From the NCBI RefSeq assembly GCF_963855985.1, contig NC_087099.1, positions 3,378,001 to 3,442,000 on the forward strand: DNA of 64,000 bases, written 5' to 3'. Shown in pieces: positions 11,081 to 22,505 of the stretch. Position numbers and translations under genes: made by a program. Every line of letters begins with the position of its first letter. The stretch's first letter is position 1. Source of the DNA: Ostrinia nubilalis (Eukaryota > Arthropoda > Insecta > Lepidoptera > Crambidae). The notes under the pieces were generated by a model. The model did not search any database. It was given only the letters and a program-made list of their open reading frames with translations, and was not told the origin of the DNA.

Positions 11081-12530
11081 TTTTTATTATTTATTTGTGT
11101 CAGTGTGCTCTTCTAAAGAGTGTAAGACGATTGTATGTAGGTACTATTAAAATGTAATTTTAACTCATTGGTTTTGTCTCATATTTGAGGAATGTACTAT
11201 GTATCATGAGTAGAGTCTTCGTTTAAAAGGATGCGAACGATTTAAATTTCAATAGGTAGACAAAATTGATAATTATATTCTTAGTTATCAAAAATTTAAG
11301 CTTTCTCCAGTAACACTGATATTATTATACTGTGACTCATCAAAGTCATCATTGTCAAAAATATTGACAAATCGCGAACTGTCACGGCCAAAAAACTGAC
11401 ACGCGTCCGTCCTCCGTAAGCGCCACCGCGCGACTGATTGAGATTGTCCAAGCCGTCATGGACGATTTTTTCCACATTTTTTAACATAGTAACTAAATAA
11501 GACGCAATATAAAAATTTCATCCGTTAAAAGCCCTCAAGTTATTTCTGAACTTTAGTTTAGTAAAAGATTTAGAATCTCAAATCGATTATTTTAAAAATA
11601 AAACCATAAATAGAAAACGAATAGAGGTAACTTTGGGAATATATTCTATCGAGTCAACTTCATCAAATCGTGTTTCCATCCGTTAATAGCCCTAGAAAAT
11701 ATCCTCAACTATGCCCAATAAAAATCTTAGCCTTTAATTTTACTGTTTAGTACCTCAAAAATGAAAAATGAAAACCTCATTTTCGCCATTTTCTCTGCTA
11801 CCCGGCCTTAAATTATTGTCTTGCCTGTGCCGTTATGATAGATGTTAGGTACTTATCATTCTTTTTTTAAAACAAATGACGTTGTAATTAAGCAGAAGAT
11901 TTGAAATCAATAACTAAAATGATATTTTTAGACCTTAATGAAACTAAAGCAGGTCAGCTTCAGCTTAAAATACCTTTCTTAATAGTCTTTTGAGCGCTGC
12001 AAGAGCCGTGGGTCAATCATAATTAATTTAGTCCAAAATTGCTCAAGTGTCTATTAATTTACTACAAAATTAATGATACTTACTACCATTGTTCCTTGCC
12101 TTTGAACAAATTTTAGCCCAAAGCAACTCGCCTTTATGCTGGATGCAAACATAGAGCTAAGCTTCGCTAAAGCTAAGCAAATAATATACTGAACTAAATA
12201 AATAAAAAGTAAGTAGTAGACGCTCGTATGTAAGTAGTTTCCCGTAGTAACTCTAACCATATATCAAGTTAGCTTCATTATGGTTTAAAACTTGCAAAAA
12301 TAGATCACTTCAAATGGGAATATACCCATAATAAGCTTTTATCGCACCATTTTAAGCGTCAACCCATGTATACATTTGTCAACACAAATCATCGGCAAGA
12401 TTTTGTCACGGCGCGCTTCCAAGCCCAGCTGGTTTGCACTGACCAAACTGAGTCATTAATCTGTCAAAATTCTAGTTACACCTATGTAAGTATTTTATCA
12501 TTGAGATATTTGCATTCAAAATGACGTTCG
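11081..12530. other. No gene recognised
   Basis: A minus-strand open frame at 11296-11487 (M-L-K-N-V-E-K-I-V-H-D-G-L-D-N-L) is GC-rich at its start, but I found no splice partner. The block around 11500-11700 repeats CATCCGTTAA-AGCCCT twice, which suggests an old unclassified repeat. Confidence 0.3.
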
Positions 12531-12622
12531 TTTTTTTTGAAGGGACGCGCGCTGGTTCCTTGAAGGGCTTTTCCAGCTTCACCGACAGAGTGGCGAGTAC
12601 AGAAGGTACTCTAACCGTTTGG
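12531..12622 (-). mobile_element. Poly-A retroposon fragment
   Basis: The T-run followed by GAAGGGACGCGCGCTGGT and the sequence down to CGTTTGGC match the minus-strand retroposon at 43320-43496. Similarity ends there. The 106-codon plus frame across it (12521-12841) is not a recognisable protein. Confidence 0.55.
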
Positions 12623-12967
12623 CCTTCGTTCTGTTCTTCAACCGACTTTATTTATACCCTTGATCGGCGTGTTTACAGGAATGCCGTCGTCCCCAGCGAC
12701 CCATATGAGTTTGTGGATGGAAATAAAGGCGCTGATTTATACTTACTTAGCCTGTTTATGTGTATTGTTACAGTGATGCCACCGTTTATGCCTTGTTTTG
12801 CAATAAAGTTATCTTTAATGTTACGATACGTTGGCAACTAAGCGACATTTAACGAGAGAGACAGAGGTCTAGATAAGAAAAGAGGAAAGTAGGCATTTAA
12901 AGTTAATCCATTTTTGTATTCACGAAGCCAAATAACCTTTGTAAAAAAACTTTTTTTTTTGTTTTCG

Positions 12968-13010
12968 GAGCGTGGGCTTAGTTAGATTTGATATAGCTAA
13001 GCCCACGCTC
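12968..13010. repeat. Perfect 14-bp stem hairpin
   Basis: GAGCGTGGGCTTAG and CTAAGCCCACGCTC flank a 15-nt loop and follow a T-run. It is probably a remnant of a small TIR element. Confidence 0.4.
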
Positions 13011-13552
13011 TATAGATATATTTGATTAAATACCTACACATAACTGATTTTAAAACTGGGAATCATAAATACATAGACTAGTTAAATGTACCTATTGTGG
13101 AAGAATTGTACCTACACTTACTTATGCCAACTAACAAAAACAAGGTAAGAAAATGTTTCGAACTGTACATTCATTCGTTTTCAGTTTTATTTGAAGCTAC
13201 ATAGATAGAGTCGTAAAATCAATTTTATTTATTTCGCAGAATTCGCTCATCATTGAAATGGGCCTTTGAATCGATTCTATTAAAAATAGGACGCTTTTGT
13301 GGGGTAACCAAAATTTGGGGAAAATAATCCCCTCGCCTTTACTTACCGAACAGCCAAAGAATTTGAAAAAGACGTTTTATGCCCAAATAAATGTTTGTAA
13401 ATGTTATTATTTATTTATTTTCACCAACTTAAACTAATATAATGATTGAACTCAGTGGTCTGAATAGGTATGTCTTGAGTTACGCCTAAGTCCAGCCGTT
13501 GACAAAATGTGGGTTGATGACGTCATTCTTTTCGCTAAACTACACAACTAAC

Positions 13553-13668
13553 GCTGAGTTGCACCACCTAACTTTGACGGTAACTATGACGATAACCGGT
13601 GCTTATTGTATGGAGATTGACAGATTTTTGACGTTTGTCAAAGTTAAAGTAAGATGGTGCAACCCAGC
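13553..13668. mobile_element. MITE family 'GCTGAGTTGCACCACC', copy B
   Basis: Ends GCTGAGTTGCACCACCTAAC and AAGATGGTGCAACCCAGC are inverted. The interior has the family motifs GATAACCGGTGC and TTGACGTTTGTCAAAGTTAA. Confidence 0.8.
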
Positions 13669-14087
13669 CTTACTATCACAGCTGCTATTATTTCCAATTG
13701 AACTTTCACGTCAACCGCCCCGATTTATCTCCACATTTAGAGAGAAAGATGTCTGCGATAAAATATTTCTTCGTATCTTTTACACGCGGCTTCTCGCGGT
13801 TTATTTTCAATTGCGATTTAATGTCCCCTGGGAATCCTTTGATGTATGGAAAATGAGGCTTTTTGTATTACGATGTATTTATTTTGTACGCACTTATTAA
13901 TAGCTGACAACTGGATGGTACTTGTCAGTCATTGTTTACTCGTATATTGACAAACATTTTGTATACTTCCAAGAGCCTTTGTGTAGGAGAGTTTCTTCGA
14001 AAAGCCGTCCTGACACGTTTTTCGCTAAACATAATTAAAAGCAATTTTTAGGTTTATTTAAGAGATACTTGTGACTGAGTTTCTTTT

Positions 14088-14195
14088 GGCACTTCTCAGT
14101 AGCAGCCGGTAGTGCAAGTTATATTTGGGACGTGTATATAAGAACCCTGAAATAAGCCTATACCTATAAATAAAGAATTTGAATTTGAACTTGTC
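14088..14195 (+). mobile_element. LINE 3' end with TTTGAA tail
   Basis: It contains GGCACTTCTCAGTAGCAGCC and ends AATAAAGAATTTGAATTTGAA, resembling the 3' end at 55440-55623. Confidence 0.5.
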
Positions 14196-14640
14196 TTGTC
14201 CATTGAGGTCTTGTCATAAAATATAAAAAAAATAATAGTTGTCTGAAAAAAGTTTGTCTCTGAATACTACGAAAAATGTAAGTCTTCTATTAAATCCAAC
14301 GAATAAACGATTGCAGACAAAAATACAATTATACAACGATAAGATTTGAGATGATTGTAAAATGGATTAACGATTTGGAAGACACAGAACAACATTGTTT
14401 TCTGAATTTTCCCCCTTGATTAAGTTAACCGTTGTTTTGGGCGGTCGCCAAATGAGGAGTCGGTCATCTTAACGAACGAAATGCTAACCTATTTTGCTCG
14501 ACTGTTGGAGTAGTCAAAGAGGAAGAATAATGTTTATTATATTATTATTGTCCTACTCTACTATGTAAAACATTACAGGGATTAAAAATCACAAAATGTG
14601 TAGTTAAATTAAATATCTAAATAGATAAGTTTTAATCAAA

Positions 14641-14702
14641 GTATTTTTTTTTTGTTATGTGACAGGAGGCAAACGAGCAGACGGATCACCTGATGGTAAG
14701 TG
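14641..14702 (+). repeat. Lepidopteran dispersed repeat fragment
   Basis: After a T-run the sequence AGGAGGCAAACGAGCAGACG and GATCACCTGATGGTAAG appears. I recognise it as a motif widely scattered in lepidopteran genomes, probably a LINE or SINE piece. Confidence 0.5.
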
Positions 14703-15061
14703 ATTTTAACAATCGTGTGTCAAGTCTCTACCTATTAGGTTCTTTAAAAAAAACCTCCAATATTTCTTAATATGCATCGGTCAATTACCCAGGAACATAA
14801 TCGGAGCAGTTATGGAAAAAATACGTATGTAGGTGCCTAATAAAATAATATTTTCTCTTTAAACTTTTCGTAAAATTGTGCTGACACAAAAAAAAATCAC
14901 TGTTATTTTTAAATGAATCAACAAGGTTGTCCTAGTTGATTCGCAACAGTTTAGGCACAGTAACATTGTTTTCTACTAATCATTTAGTTAATTTTTCATA
15001 GCATGGTTACCCTACTCCAAAGTGTAGCTTTCAACACATAGTTATCCGGCCATCAACTCAC

Positions 15062-15134
15062 CATGGTGTCGGTGTGGAGTGCTCGCCGCTGCCTGACCAC
15101 ATTGGGGTCATCCGACCACTCAGCTTCCCACTAT
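15062..15134 (-). CDS. Upstream exon of the same minus-strand gene, ending in a possible start ATG
   Basis: On the minus strand this 73-bp GC-rich block sits between an acceptor (GATTATCTTTGCAG) and a strong donor (CACCATG|GTGAGT). Two readings are possible. (1) It is a 5' leader exon whose last three bases are the start codon: spliced to the exon at 2371 this gives M-S-L-M-S-F and the hydrophobic segment, and an in-frame TAG at exon bases 2-4 closes the frame upstream. In that case two upstream ATGs open a 16-codon uORF (MTPMWSGSGEHSTPTP) whose TGA forms across the splice junction and overlaps the main start as ATGA. (2) It is a coding exon reading S-G-K-L-S-G-R-M-T-P-M-W and a Ser/Gly/Thr/Pro-rich stalk, joined to the membrane segment by an acceptor two bases downstream. 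The acceptor implies at least one further exon upstream. No exon between this one and 2371 was recognised. Confidence 0.5.
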
Positions 15135-16394
15135 CTGCAAAGATAATCCGATTTTAGTATGATGTTTGATTTAAGGATAGTCGCGATCGGATATTCTAGC
15201 GCAGCGCTGACCTATCTCATTTTGAAATGATTCGCAAAAAGGCTCTGTATCAATCTTTACAGCTAGACGCAATTAGGTAATTAGGTATCTAAAACTTATA
15301 AAAAAAGATAGAGCACGTTAAAAGCCACTTTAAGCAACGTGGTATATAAAGATAATAAAAATAAAACGCAATATTCTTTGTCTATTTTTAAAGACCCTGA
15401 TAAAAATATACTACGTGATAAAATAAGTAATATGTCAAGTCAATCAGCGAATCATGTAAGGTGTTAAATATTAAATTAAGTTTGTCTGAATTTGAAAATT
15501 AACCTAGGTACCACTTCGTGTAATGTTTGTGCACAATAGTTGAAACTTGTCGCGCATATTTCCTGCGGTAGCGCTTTACACATGGGCATTGGGCATGTAT
15601 GTTTTACAACACCCATTGTAACCCGCTACGCATTCAACTATTACAACTATTGACAACTTTGCACATCCATATCATGACCTGGTTTGGATTGTATTGCAAT
15701 CGTCTACTAGCTTTTGCACATGGCTCCACTTTCATTATTTTAGTTGACAAAAAACAGCGCAGCAGCTGATAAAAAAATTATTCAGGAAAAATCAGAATTA
15801 CCTACTCCATCTCTCAACATCATTTTGAGTAAAAGTTTAAATGAGGATATCTTATCAATCTGGGGATTATGATTGCGATTCTTGAACATAGAAGGTTTCA
15901 AACTAATGTTTTTAGTTTGGGAAGTAAGTAAGATCTGAATTAGAGCAATGCCGATTGGCATACTCAAGTTGATAAGATTTTCAAATAGCTGGAGATAGCT
16001 AAAACTGCCTTGAACAGAGCCGATAAGCGGGACTTAGTTCTACATTTCTACAATCTATTGTAACTCGTAAAATTATATCCCACCCAAACACGACATAAAA
16101 TAAAACCTTGCAACAAAGCCGACTTTCATAAATGCGAGAACGGGTCTTTTTATCCGGGCGAGCCAGAACGGAAGACAATTGAGGGTTATGCAAATTCATT
16201 GTACATAATTCAACCCAATTTTGAATATCGTCCAATAGTACGCACATTGTCTTTTTTTCCTTCAAAACCAATGCATGTAATACGAAGAAAAGTACAAAAG
16301 TCTGTACTATATTTTTTTTTAGATCCCGAATTTCAAACTTTTCCTATTTTCTTCTGATTAATTTCGATGTTCTACAGACAGTTTAACTTTATCA

Positions 16395-16460
16395 TGAGAT
16401 GGACCTTCACTGGTCAAGTTTTATAAGCTGTCATGTTTAGATCCTGGCTACACAGAGGTG
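16395..16460 (+). repeat. Dispersed repeat 'GACCTTCACTGGT', copy 1
   Basis: It is related to 24070-24180 and 18285-18325. Shared words are GACCTTCACTGGT, AAGCTGT and TACACAG. Confidence 0.4.
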
Positions 16461-16957
16461 GGTATAGAAGAAAATGGTGTACCTACTATCCCAGAAGTGA
16501 GATAAATAACGTAGCATTTGAATGTCGTTTTAATAAGACCAATTTTGCTATCACGCTAGTACTGTTATGATTTGACGTATTGTCACCTGTTCATCAAGAA
16601 ATAAATCGTTTCTTGTTACAATATAATAGCTTTACAAGCCTTGATACTAATCGAGAGACGCAGAGAGAGCCAAATATTAAATGCTTGAACCTCGTGCGTG
16701 CGTGATAATAATATCAAACTATAATTTAATCTATTTTACTCCCAATTAACGCGAAGATTGATTATATAATTAAGATAATTATATGAAGCGTAATCTCGCT
16801 ACTATAACGCGCTGACGTGGCTCACATCGTTAGTGTAACGATGTTACCTTGTTGGGGATGTGACGTCAAACGATGATAGAACTTGTGATGTGTATAGTAT
16901 TCCTAGTAAGTATAGTACTCCTTTCATAGCATTCCTAGTATAGTACTCCCAGTACTA

Positions 16958-17094
16958 ACGCCTGTATTCACAAACATTACTATGGGTGCGCGTGGATGCA
17001 CAGGATGACACACGAACCAATCACAGAGCTATTCAACGCTGTGCGTTCGATTTGCTGCTTCACTTAAGCAAACATCTTTTCTGAATACGGGCGT
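16958..17094 (+). mobile_element. MITE family 'CGTATTCACAAAC', copy 2
   Basis: Ends ACGCCTGTATTCACAAACAT and TCTGAATACGGGCGT are inverted. It is inserted in DNA full of AGTATAGTACT repeats (16890-17180). Confidence 0.75.
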
Positions 17095-17208
17095 TAGTAC
17101 CTATAGTACTTCTAGTATAGTACTACGGTAACTTATTAGTAGGTAATCTTAGGTATACTACTAGAAGTACTCCCTTATCCTAAGTCTCACTTGTTCTACA
17201 ACACACAG

Positions 17209-17288
17209 TTTGCGCTGGCGACACGTCCGCGCTCGCCCGTAGCTCTCACTACTATACGCACGGGATAGTGTTTCAGCTATTGATAAAG
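17209..17288 (+). other. Weak candidate 5' exon, plus strand
   Basis: A GC-rich block in AT-rich surroundings follows CTACAACACACAG and ends at a possible donor AAAG|GTAGGT. One frame is open throughout (C-A-G-D-T-S-A-L-A-R-S-S-H-Y-Y-T-H). The CAGTT at its start could equally be an initiator-like sequence. No partner exon was found, so this is only a candidate. Confidence 0.12.
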
Positions 17289-17536
17289 GTAGGTATCACA
17301 AACACGGCAATATCCAAAATATTATTTACGTTTCACGAAATATTACAAAGAATAAGCTAGTAATTTGTGGTCAAACAAATTACTCATATGCCCGCTAACC
17401 CATTCAGGTAAGGTTTAGATTTTGCTTTTGTTACGAGTGTACCTTACCACAAGCCAGCGGTCGACGAGGATCAAGATAGAGTCCTCGGATTTATGCTTTT
17501 AACTTTGTACTAGTTAACCTTTTTGCAAGCTAACAA

Positions 17537-17653
17537 GGCTGAATTGCACCACCTTACTTTGACCGCAACTTTAACGATAACCGGTGTTTTTTGTATGGAG
17601 TTTGACATATTTTTGACGTTTGTCAAAGTTAAAGTAAGATGGAACAACCCAGC
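17537..17653. mobile_element. MITE family 'GCTGAGTTGCACCACC', copy C
   Basis: Ends GGCTGAATTGCACCACCTTA and AAGATGGAACAACCCAGC. The interior has the shared GATAACCGGTG and TTGACGTTTGTCAAAG motifs. Confidence 0.8.
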
Positions 17654-18014
17654 CAGTGAAAATAATAAACGATGTTTTATATGATGAGGATTGGCAATTT
17701 GATGAGGATTCTTAATGCATTATTGAACCTTTATAACAGCGTAGTACATGCCGACATTAAATATGATAGACGACGTACGTGATTACGCGAGTAAACTTAT
17801 TTCGTCTCGTTAAGGCCTAATAAAGTGCAATGGTGTGGAAATGGCCGATATAACACTCCTCATATATCTTGAGGTGAGACGAAAGACTCGCGTTTTCCTT
17901 GTAACTCTTTTAGCAGCTTATTAAAAGTATTTTTCACGTGGGACCTCCCATCGTGATGACGTCATATGCCATACTCTGCAGCCATGTGAGAAAGTTCAAA
18001 ATCTAAGTAAGTTC

Positions 18015-18120
18015 TTGCAACTCACGAAGGCGAGTGAGCTTTACTTGTGTGTGTAAAAGTAAAAACCGACAGTAGCGAGCCACCACACATCTAAAGCTCA
18101 CTCGCCTTCGTGAATTGCAA
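18015..18120. mobile_element. Small foldback MITE, 106 bp
   Basis: Arms TTGCAACTCACGAAGGCGAG and CTCGCCTTCGTGAATTGCAA pair over about 30 bp around a loop of about 45 nt. Confidence 0.7.
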
Positions 18121-18284
18121 CAACCACCTACCTATGTGCTTATATGAGAGAAAAATCTATGAAGTTTTTCGCTCTTGAAAGTAGCCGGTAGATAGGGGCG
18201 CTATATGTCATACATTTAATATATTTTTTTATGCAGTCACTAGCGAGCACACCTAATGTAAACTCATGGTAAGCACACTGACCC

Positions 18285-18325
18285 TAGTTTTTTATTGGCG
18301 GTCAAGCTGTAGATCGGAATAGTCC
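18285..18325 (+). repeat. Dispersed repeat fragment
   Basis: TATTGGCGGTCAAGCTGTAG is shared exactly with 24092-24113. Confidence 0.5.
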
Positions 18326-19466
18326 CGACCCTAGTTTGTGGTGATCAAAACAGTAGAGCACTACCCATTCCAAAGCTTTCGGCTTAAATTTTGCATACTT
18401 ACATAATAATTATATGTAAAGCGGCTGATCTTGTTCAAGGATCTTCGCATATGTACACGTAGGTCTGTTTAGGATTAATTATTATACGAGTATGAGGGAT
18501 TTCGTTTTGTTTGCTGAGGAATGACGGAAGGGGGAGACTGACGAGGCACAAAAGATCTCAATGGGTCGGAGTACACCGTATAACTCTTATTAAGAATAAA
18601 TGGAAGGTAGGTGGCACAATGTTAAGGTATGATAGCTGTCAAACAGAAAAGTGTGTACTAGAAATAAACGTCACTTAAATTATGTATCGAAAATCCGTCC
18701 CTTTTTTTATTAATTCAATTTTTTTAACGCAACCCCCTAATACCCTGTAGGTAAATAGTATTAAGTATGTATTGCTATTTTGCGCTAAAATTGCGTTATT
18801 TATTTTAAAAGACAAGTGTTTACTGAAGGACTTTACTCGGTGATCGTGACTGTGCAAAGATCGTTTAATCGACGAGTCATCCTTAGTAGGTTTATTAACG
18901 GCGATGGAGATATTCCTAATTATGTCCACTTTTAAATGTCAAGTATTAGCACAAACTATTAATAATTAGTTATTAGTTTGACTACAATACTTTATTTATT
19001 ATTTTACTACACTCACAGTGCTGAATGCCTTTAATGCAAAAATGATGGATACGAATCGGGGTCCTTTTGTAGTCGTTTTCATTTTCGGACCGTAGACATG
19101 TGATATCATATTTTATGACGTGCGCGGATTTTAAGTGTGCCGAGGGTAGCTTCTGGTCCCGACAAATGGAATATATGACGGGATATACATGAAGTAATGA
19201 GTTTGTTACAGTATTTTTTCAGTACTTTCTTTTTTCAGTCACATAATATTATGAACACCTTATTGTCCATGTGAATTAGATACCTAATACCTACATCAAT
19301 TCAGAACTTAATTTTTCATTATTTCTCTGAACCCCTAATGACTGAAAAATATAAAGAATATTCGAAATAGGTATATATGTAAGATAAGTAGGTACGTATT
19401 TTTGGGCCATCTGTTTTAGTTAGCTGACATTGTTCCTACAAGATTAGTAAGCAGGTATAATATTAA

Positions 19467-19680
19467 CATAAGCCCCGATATCGCGTTTTTTGGGCGTAGT
19501 CCTGGACTACGTTTGCAAATATTCACTTTATCACTATACTGGCTAAAAACAAACTAAAAATGTCGATATCCTCCCCATTTTTAAGCCAAATAAAACCGTT
19601 TCATATTACATTCGCAGTTGGCGAGATAAAACAGGCGTTCGTAATGAAATATGCGCAAAAACGCGATATCGGGGCTTATG
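19467..19680. mobile_element. MITE with 24-bp perfect TIR flanked by TTAA
   Basis: CATAAGCCCCGATATCGCG is inverted at the other end, and both sides carry TTAA, suggesting a piggyBac-type target. The symmetry continues to AATATTAA, so the true boundary could be a few bases further out. Confidence 0.7.
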
Positions 19681-19829
19681 TTAATATTTGTAGTTCTGTT
19701 GCTACGTAATGTTTGGTGGTAAACATCGCGTTTGTGAATGTTTTTGTGTAAATAAAATATTACTTGTCACGCTGCTAATATTACTCATGAAGCTAATGTG
19801 CCCCTTTTTGGAGAGTTTCAATAGTCTTA

Positions 19830-19985
19830 CGGTTGTCAGGGGTCGAACTACGTCCGCGGAAGGTGTCTTGGTCGTTTCTAGTACCCAAGGCGCCGACCAC
19901 TATGCGGCAGAGGGAACACCCCAGATTTTAGTGGGTTCGAGTCTCACATAACCTGCCGCTCCCCATTTTCCTGACACAAAAAAAA
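19830..19985 (+). mobile_element. Possible tRNA-derived retroposon
   Basis: A box-B-like GGGTTCGAGTCTC lies about 85 bp into a GC-rich block that ends in an A-run (19977-19986). Box A and a cloverleaf are not convincing. Confidence 0.25.
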
Positions 19986-19986
19986 A

Positions 19987-22385
19987 TCTTCCTCTCGGAT
20001 CGAATGTTTGAATCGTTGAGCTAGTGTAACCTCTTAAGTAACATGAAAGTAGAGTGTAGCCAGCGCCTTATTCCTTCGGGCCACTATCAGTATAAATTGA
20101 TTTCTTGACCTTTAAAATCCTGTGTTAGGTGCCAGAGAGTATTGAACTATGGCTGAAGTCTGATTGAATGGTGTACAGGAATTCGAGGAAATGTCTTAAT
20201 ATCAAAGGGCTTCAACCTTGAAGACAGACTAGTTAATAGACGTTCAAAGTGATTGATAAGTTAACAAGCTACTAGTGTCCAATCTAGTCTTTGAACTTTC
20301 AAAATGTCAGAAACCTTTAAATGTGACGACATGAAACCTTTTCATTAGATGCTTACCTACGAAACATAAGTTACCTATACTAAAGTAAGCATCCATGACT
20401 ATCGAATTCAGGTTTTTCATCAAATCACTTCAATATTTGTGTTCAACAAGATTTAACCCCTGTGACGTAGTTCAGTAAATGAACCATCAGGTCACGTCGT
20501 CTCATTCACAAGAACTTCTTGAAAATCTTCATAGAGATCGCCAATTTCACAGGTAGAAGTAATTCCAACTTGTAAAAGGTCAAGCGTGTCAAAAGTTCTT
20601 CACTACTGAATAGCTCGGTGGTAAATGCCAAAGGCATACCTTCAACTTCAAAGGCAATCAGCGTCAAGTTTACCAGTTTGTACAGACAGATACACAAATT
20701 AGCGTCCGCTATGAATATAGACGAGCCCGTAGGGTACTGCCCTGTGACTTCTTAACTCGAACGAACTGAAGTCTGCTTCAATAGAAGAATGTTGGGTGAA
20801 AGTATACAGGGTATAGGTTCGATTCCAATTCCGAAAGTGCTTTACATTGTCTCTTAAAATATTTCACCATTCACTATCCCAAATTACTGCAAAAATAAGT
20901 AGGAACAATAATTATCTTCATCATCAGGTCATTGAGAATTTATTAGAGGCAAAAATTGAAGTTTTGGTCTATACTGCCCACGCTCTGGCGAAAAGGATGA
21001 GGGAGGCGTTTATAGTTCCATTAAAACATTATCAATGAAATTAATGTAAGATATTATCTTCTTTATTCCGACTATTTCTTACATCTATTTTCAATTAACA
21101 CACCTGCCGCCTACAAAAAACCGATAAAACCGTCATAGCTTTAAAACAAATTGCCTTGTTTGTGATACAAACTTTTACGCGGCTCTAAAACGAATTTTAT
21201 AGGCACCTCCGTTAAATAAAGTTCCTAAGAACGGGCCTTTAAACACCCTGGATTAAGTGGGATCACACCCGAGGATACTATGAAGGAGCAAGATCAGGCT
21301 GAACTGTAGAAGATCTGGAGTATGCAAATGTATATTCTATTACAAAGGTATAAAGCACACCGGATTATAAATTCTTCCAGGATAGAGCTACTTAAAACCA
21401 AAGAAAATCTTAACCCTTAGGTGTAGGGTTGAAGTTCACTAAAATCCGGCCAAGGAGATTATGGTAAATACAGATTGGGTAAAATTTTAATAAAGGGTGA
21501 AATCTTTTACAGACTACAACCACTTTTGTTACAGTAAGTGCTTGAGGTGAACTGAATTTAATCCAGCGGGCTTAAAAGCCATTTTATACAACAGAAAATG
21601 TTAACTACCCGTATTTTATGTTTTTCTGTTTATTTGGAAGCCTCTATATGTGCATAGTTGCATACCCCGAAAAACAAGAATTCATAATAGTCGTACAATT
21701 GCTGTATAACAAAACTTTATAATTTTATCCACTAATTAAAACAACAAAAGCTAATTTTTCAACAACAAATTAAATTTTAGGAAAGTTGGAAAAACTTTCA
21801 GCAGTTTATTAACTATCCACTATAATCTGACCACTTTATACCTACTACACAGTATCGATGTCAATTAATTCCCGGTATCTGTCAGGTTAAATTAATATTT
21901 CAACTAGGTCAACCGTATTCAGGTGAATTAGACGAATCCATTTAAATCTATTCATAGAACATAATATATCAGTATTGATTCAGTGATTAAGATCCGATTA
22001 ATTATTACTCGATTGTTGATAGGTAGGTACTCGATAATGGCTAAATATGGGTGAGAAGGCTAAGTAAATTGGGTCAGGAAAGCACTAAGGTTACTTGTTC
22101 CCTGAAAACGTGCGGGGAATTTTTCAGTGGAAAACGGCGCAGCGGTGTAGCGATTTGGCTTTTCTTCCAAAGCTAAGCGAGAAAGTTGAATAGTGCGAAT
22201 CCTCATAAGTATCTATCTAGGTATAGAAGATGTAAAGTGGAGTCTAGTGGTGAGAAGATTCGTCCCAGGATATTTTCAGTTATGGGTCATACATTTCATG
22301 CGTAACAATTTTATTAATAAACATACATATATTTAGAAAATTCTGCAGCAAATATCTCGTATTATATTTTTGTTTTATATGTATG
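19987..22385. other. No gene recognised
   Basis: The minus frame at 20506-20697 has a protein-like composition (L-T-L-I-A-F-E-V-E-G-M-P-L-A-F) but no good splice sites or family match. The rest is AT-rich with no element ends seen. Confidence 0.3.
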
Positions 22386-22505
22386 TACAGTCAGCGTCAA
22401 ATACTTCGTGACACCCTGAGTGACCAAAAAGTTGACAACACTACCTTATTCCCATTTTGTAACAAAGACGTGTTGCGAATTTTTTGACTACTTAATTATA
22501 ATGTC
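22386..22505 (+). mobile_element. Tc1/mariner-like MITE, left part
   Basis: It starts TACAGTCAGCGTCAAATACT and matches most of the element at 23897-24033, including AACAAAGACGTG-TGCGAA. The right TIR is lost. Confidence 0.65.

Noticed and set aside
12968..13010. MicroRNA precursor
   Set aside because: The stem is only 14 bp, shorter than a typical pre-miRNA stem, and follows a T-run as in TIR-element remnants.
20506..20697. Receptor-like exon on the minus strand
   Set aside because: The hydrophobic composition is suggestive, but there is no good acceptor, the only donor (GTATGC) is weak, and no family signature was recognised.
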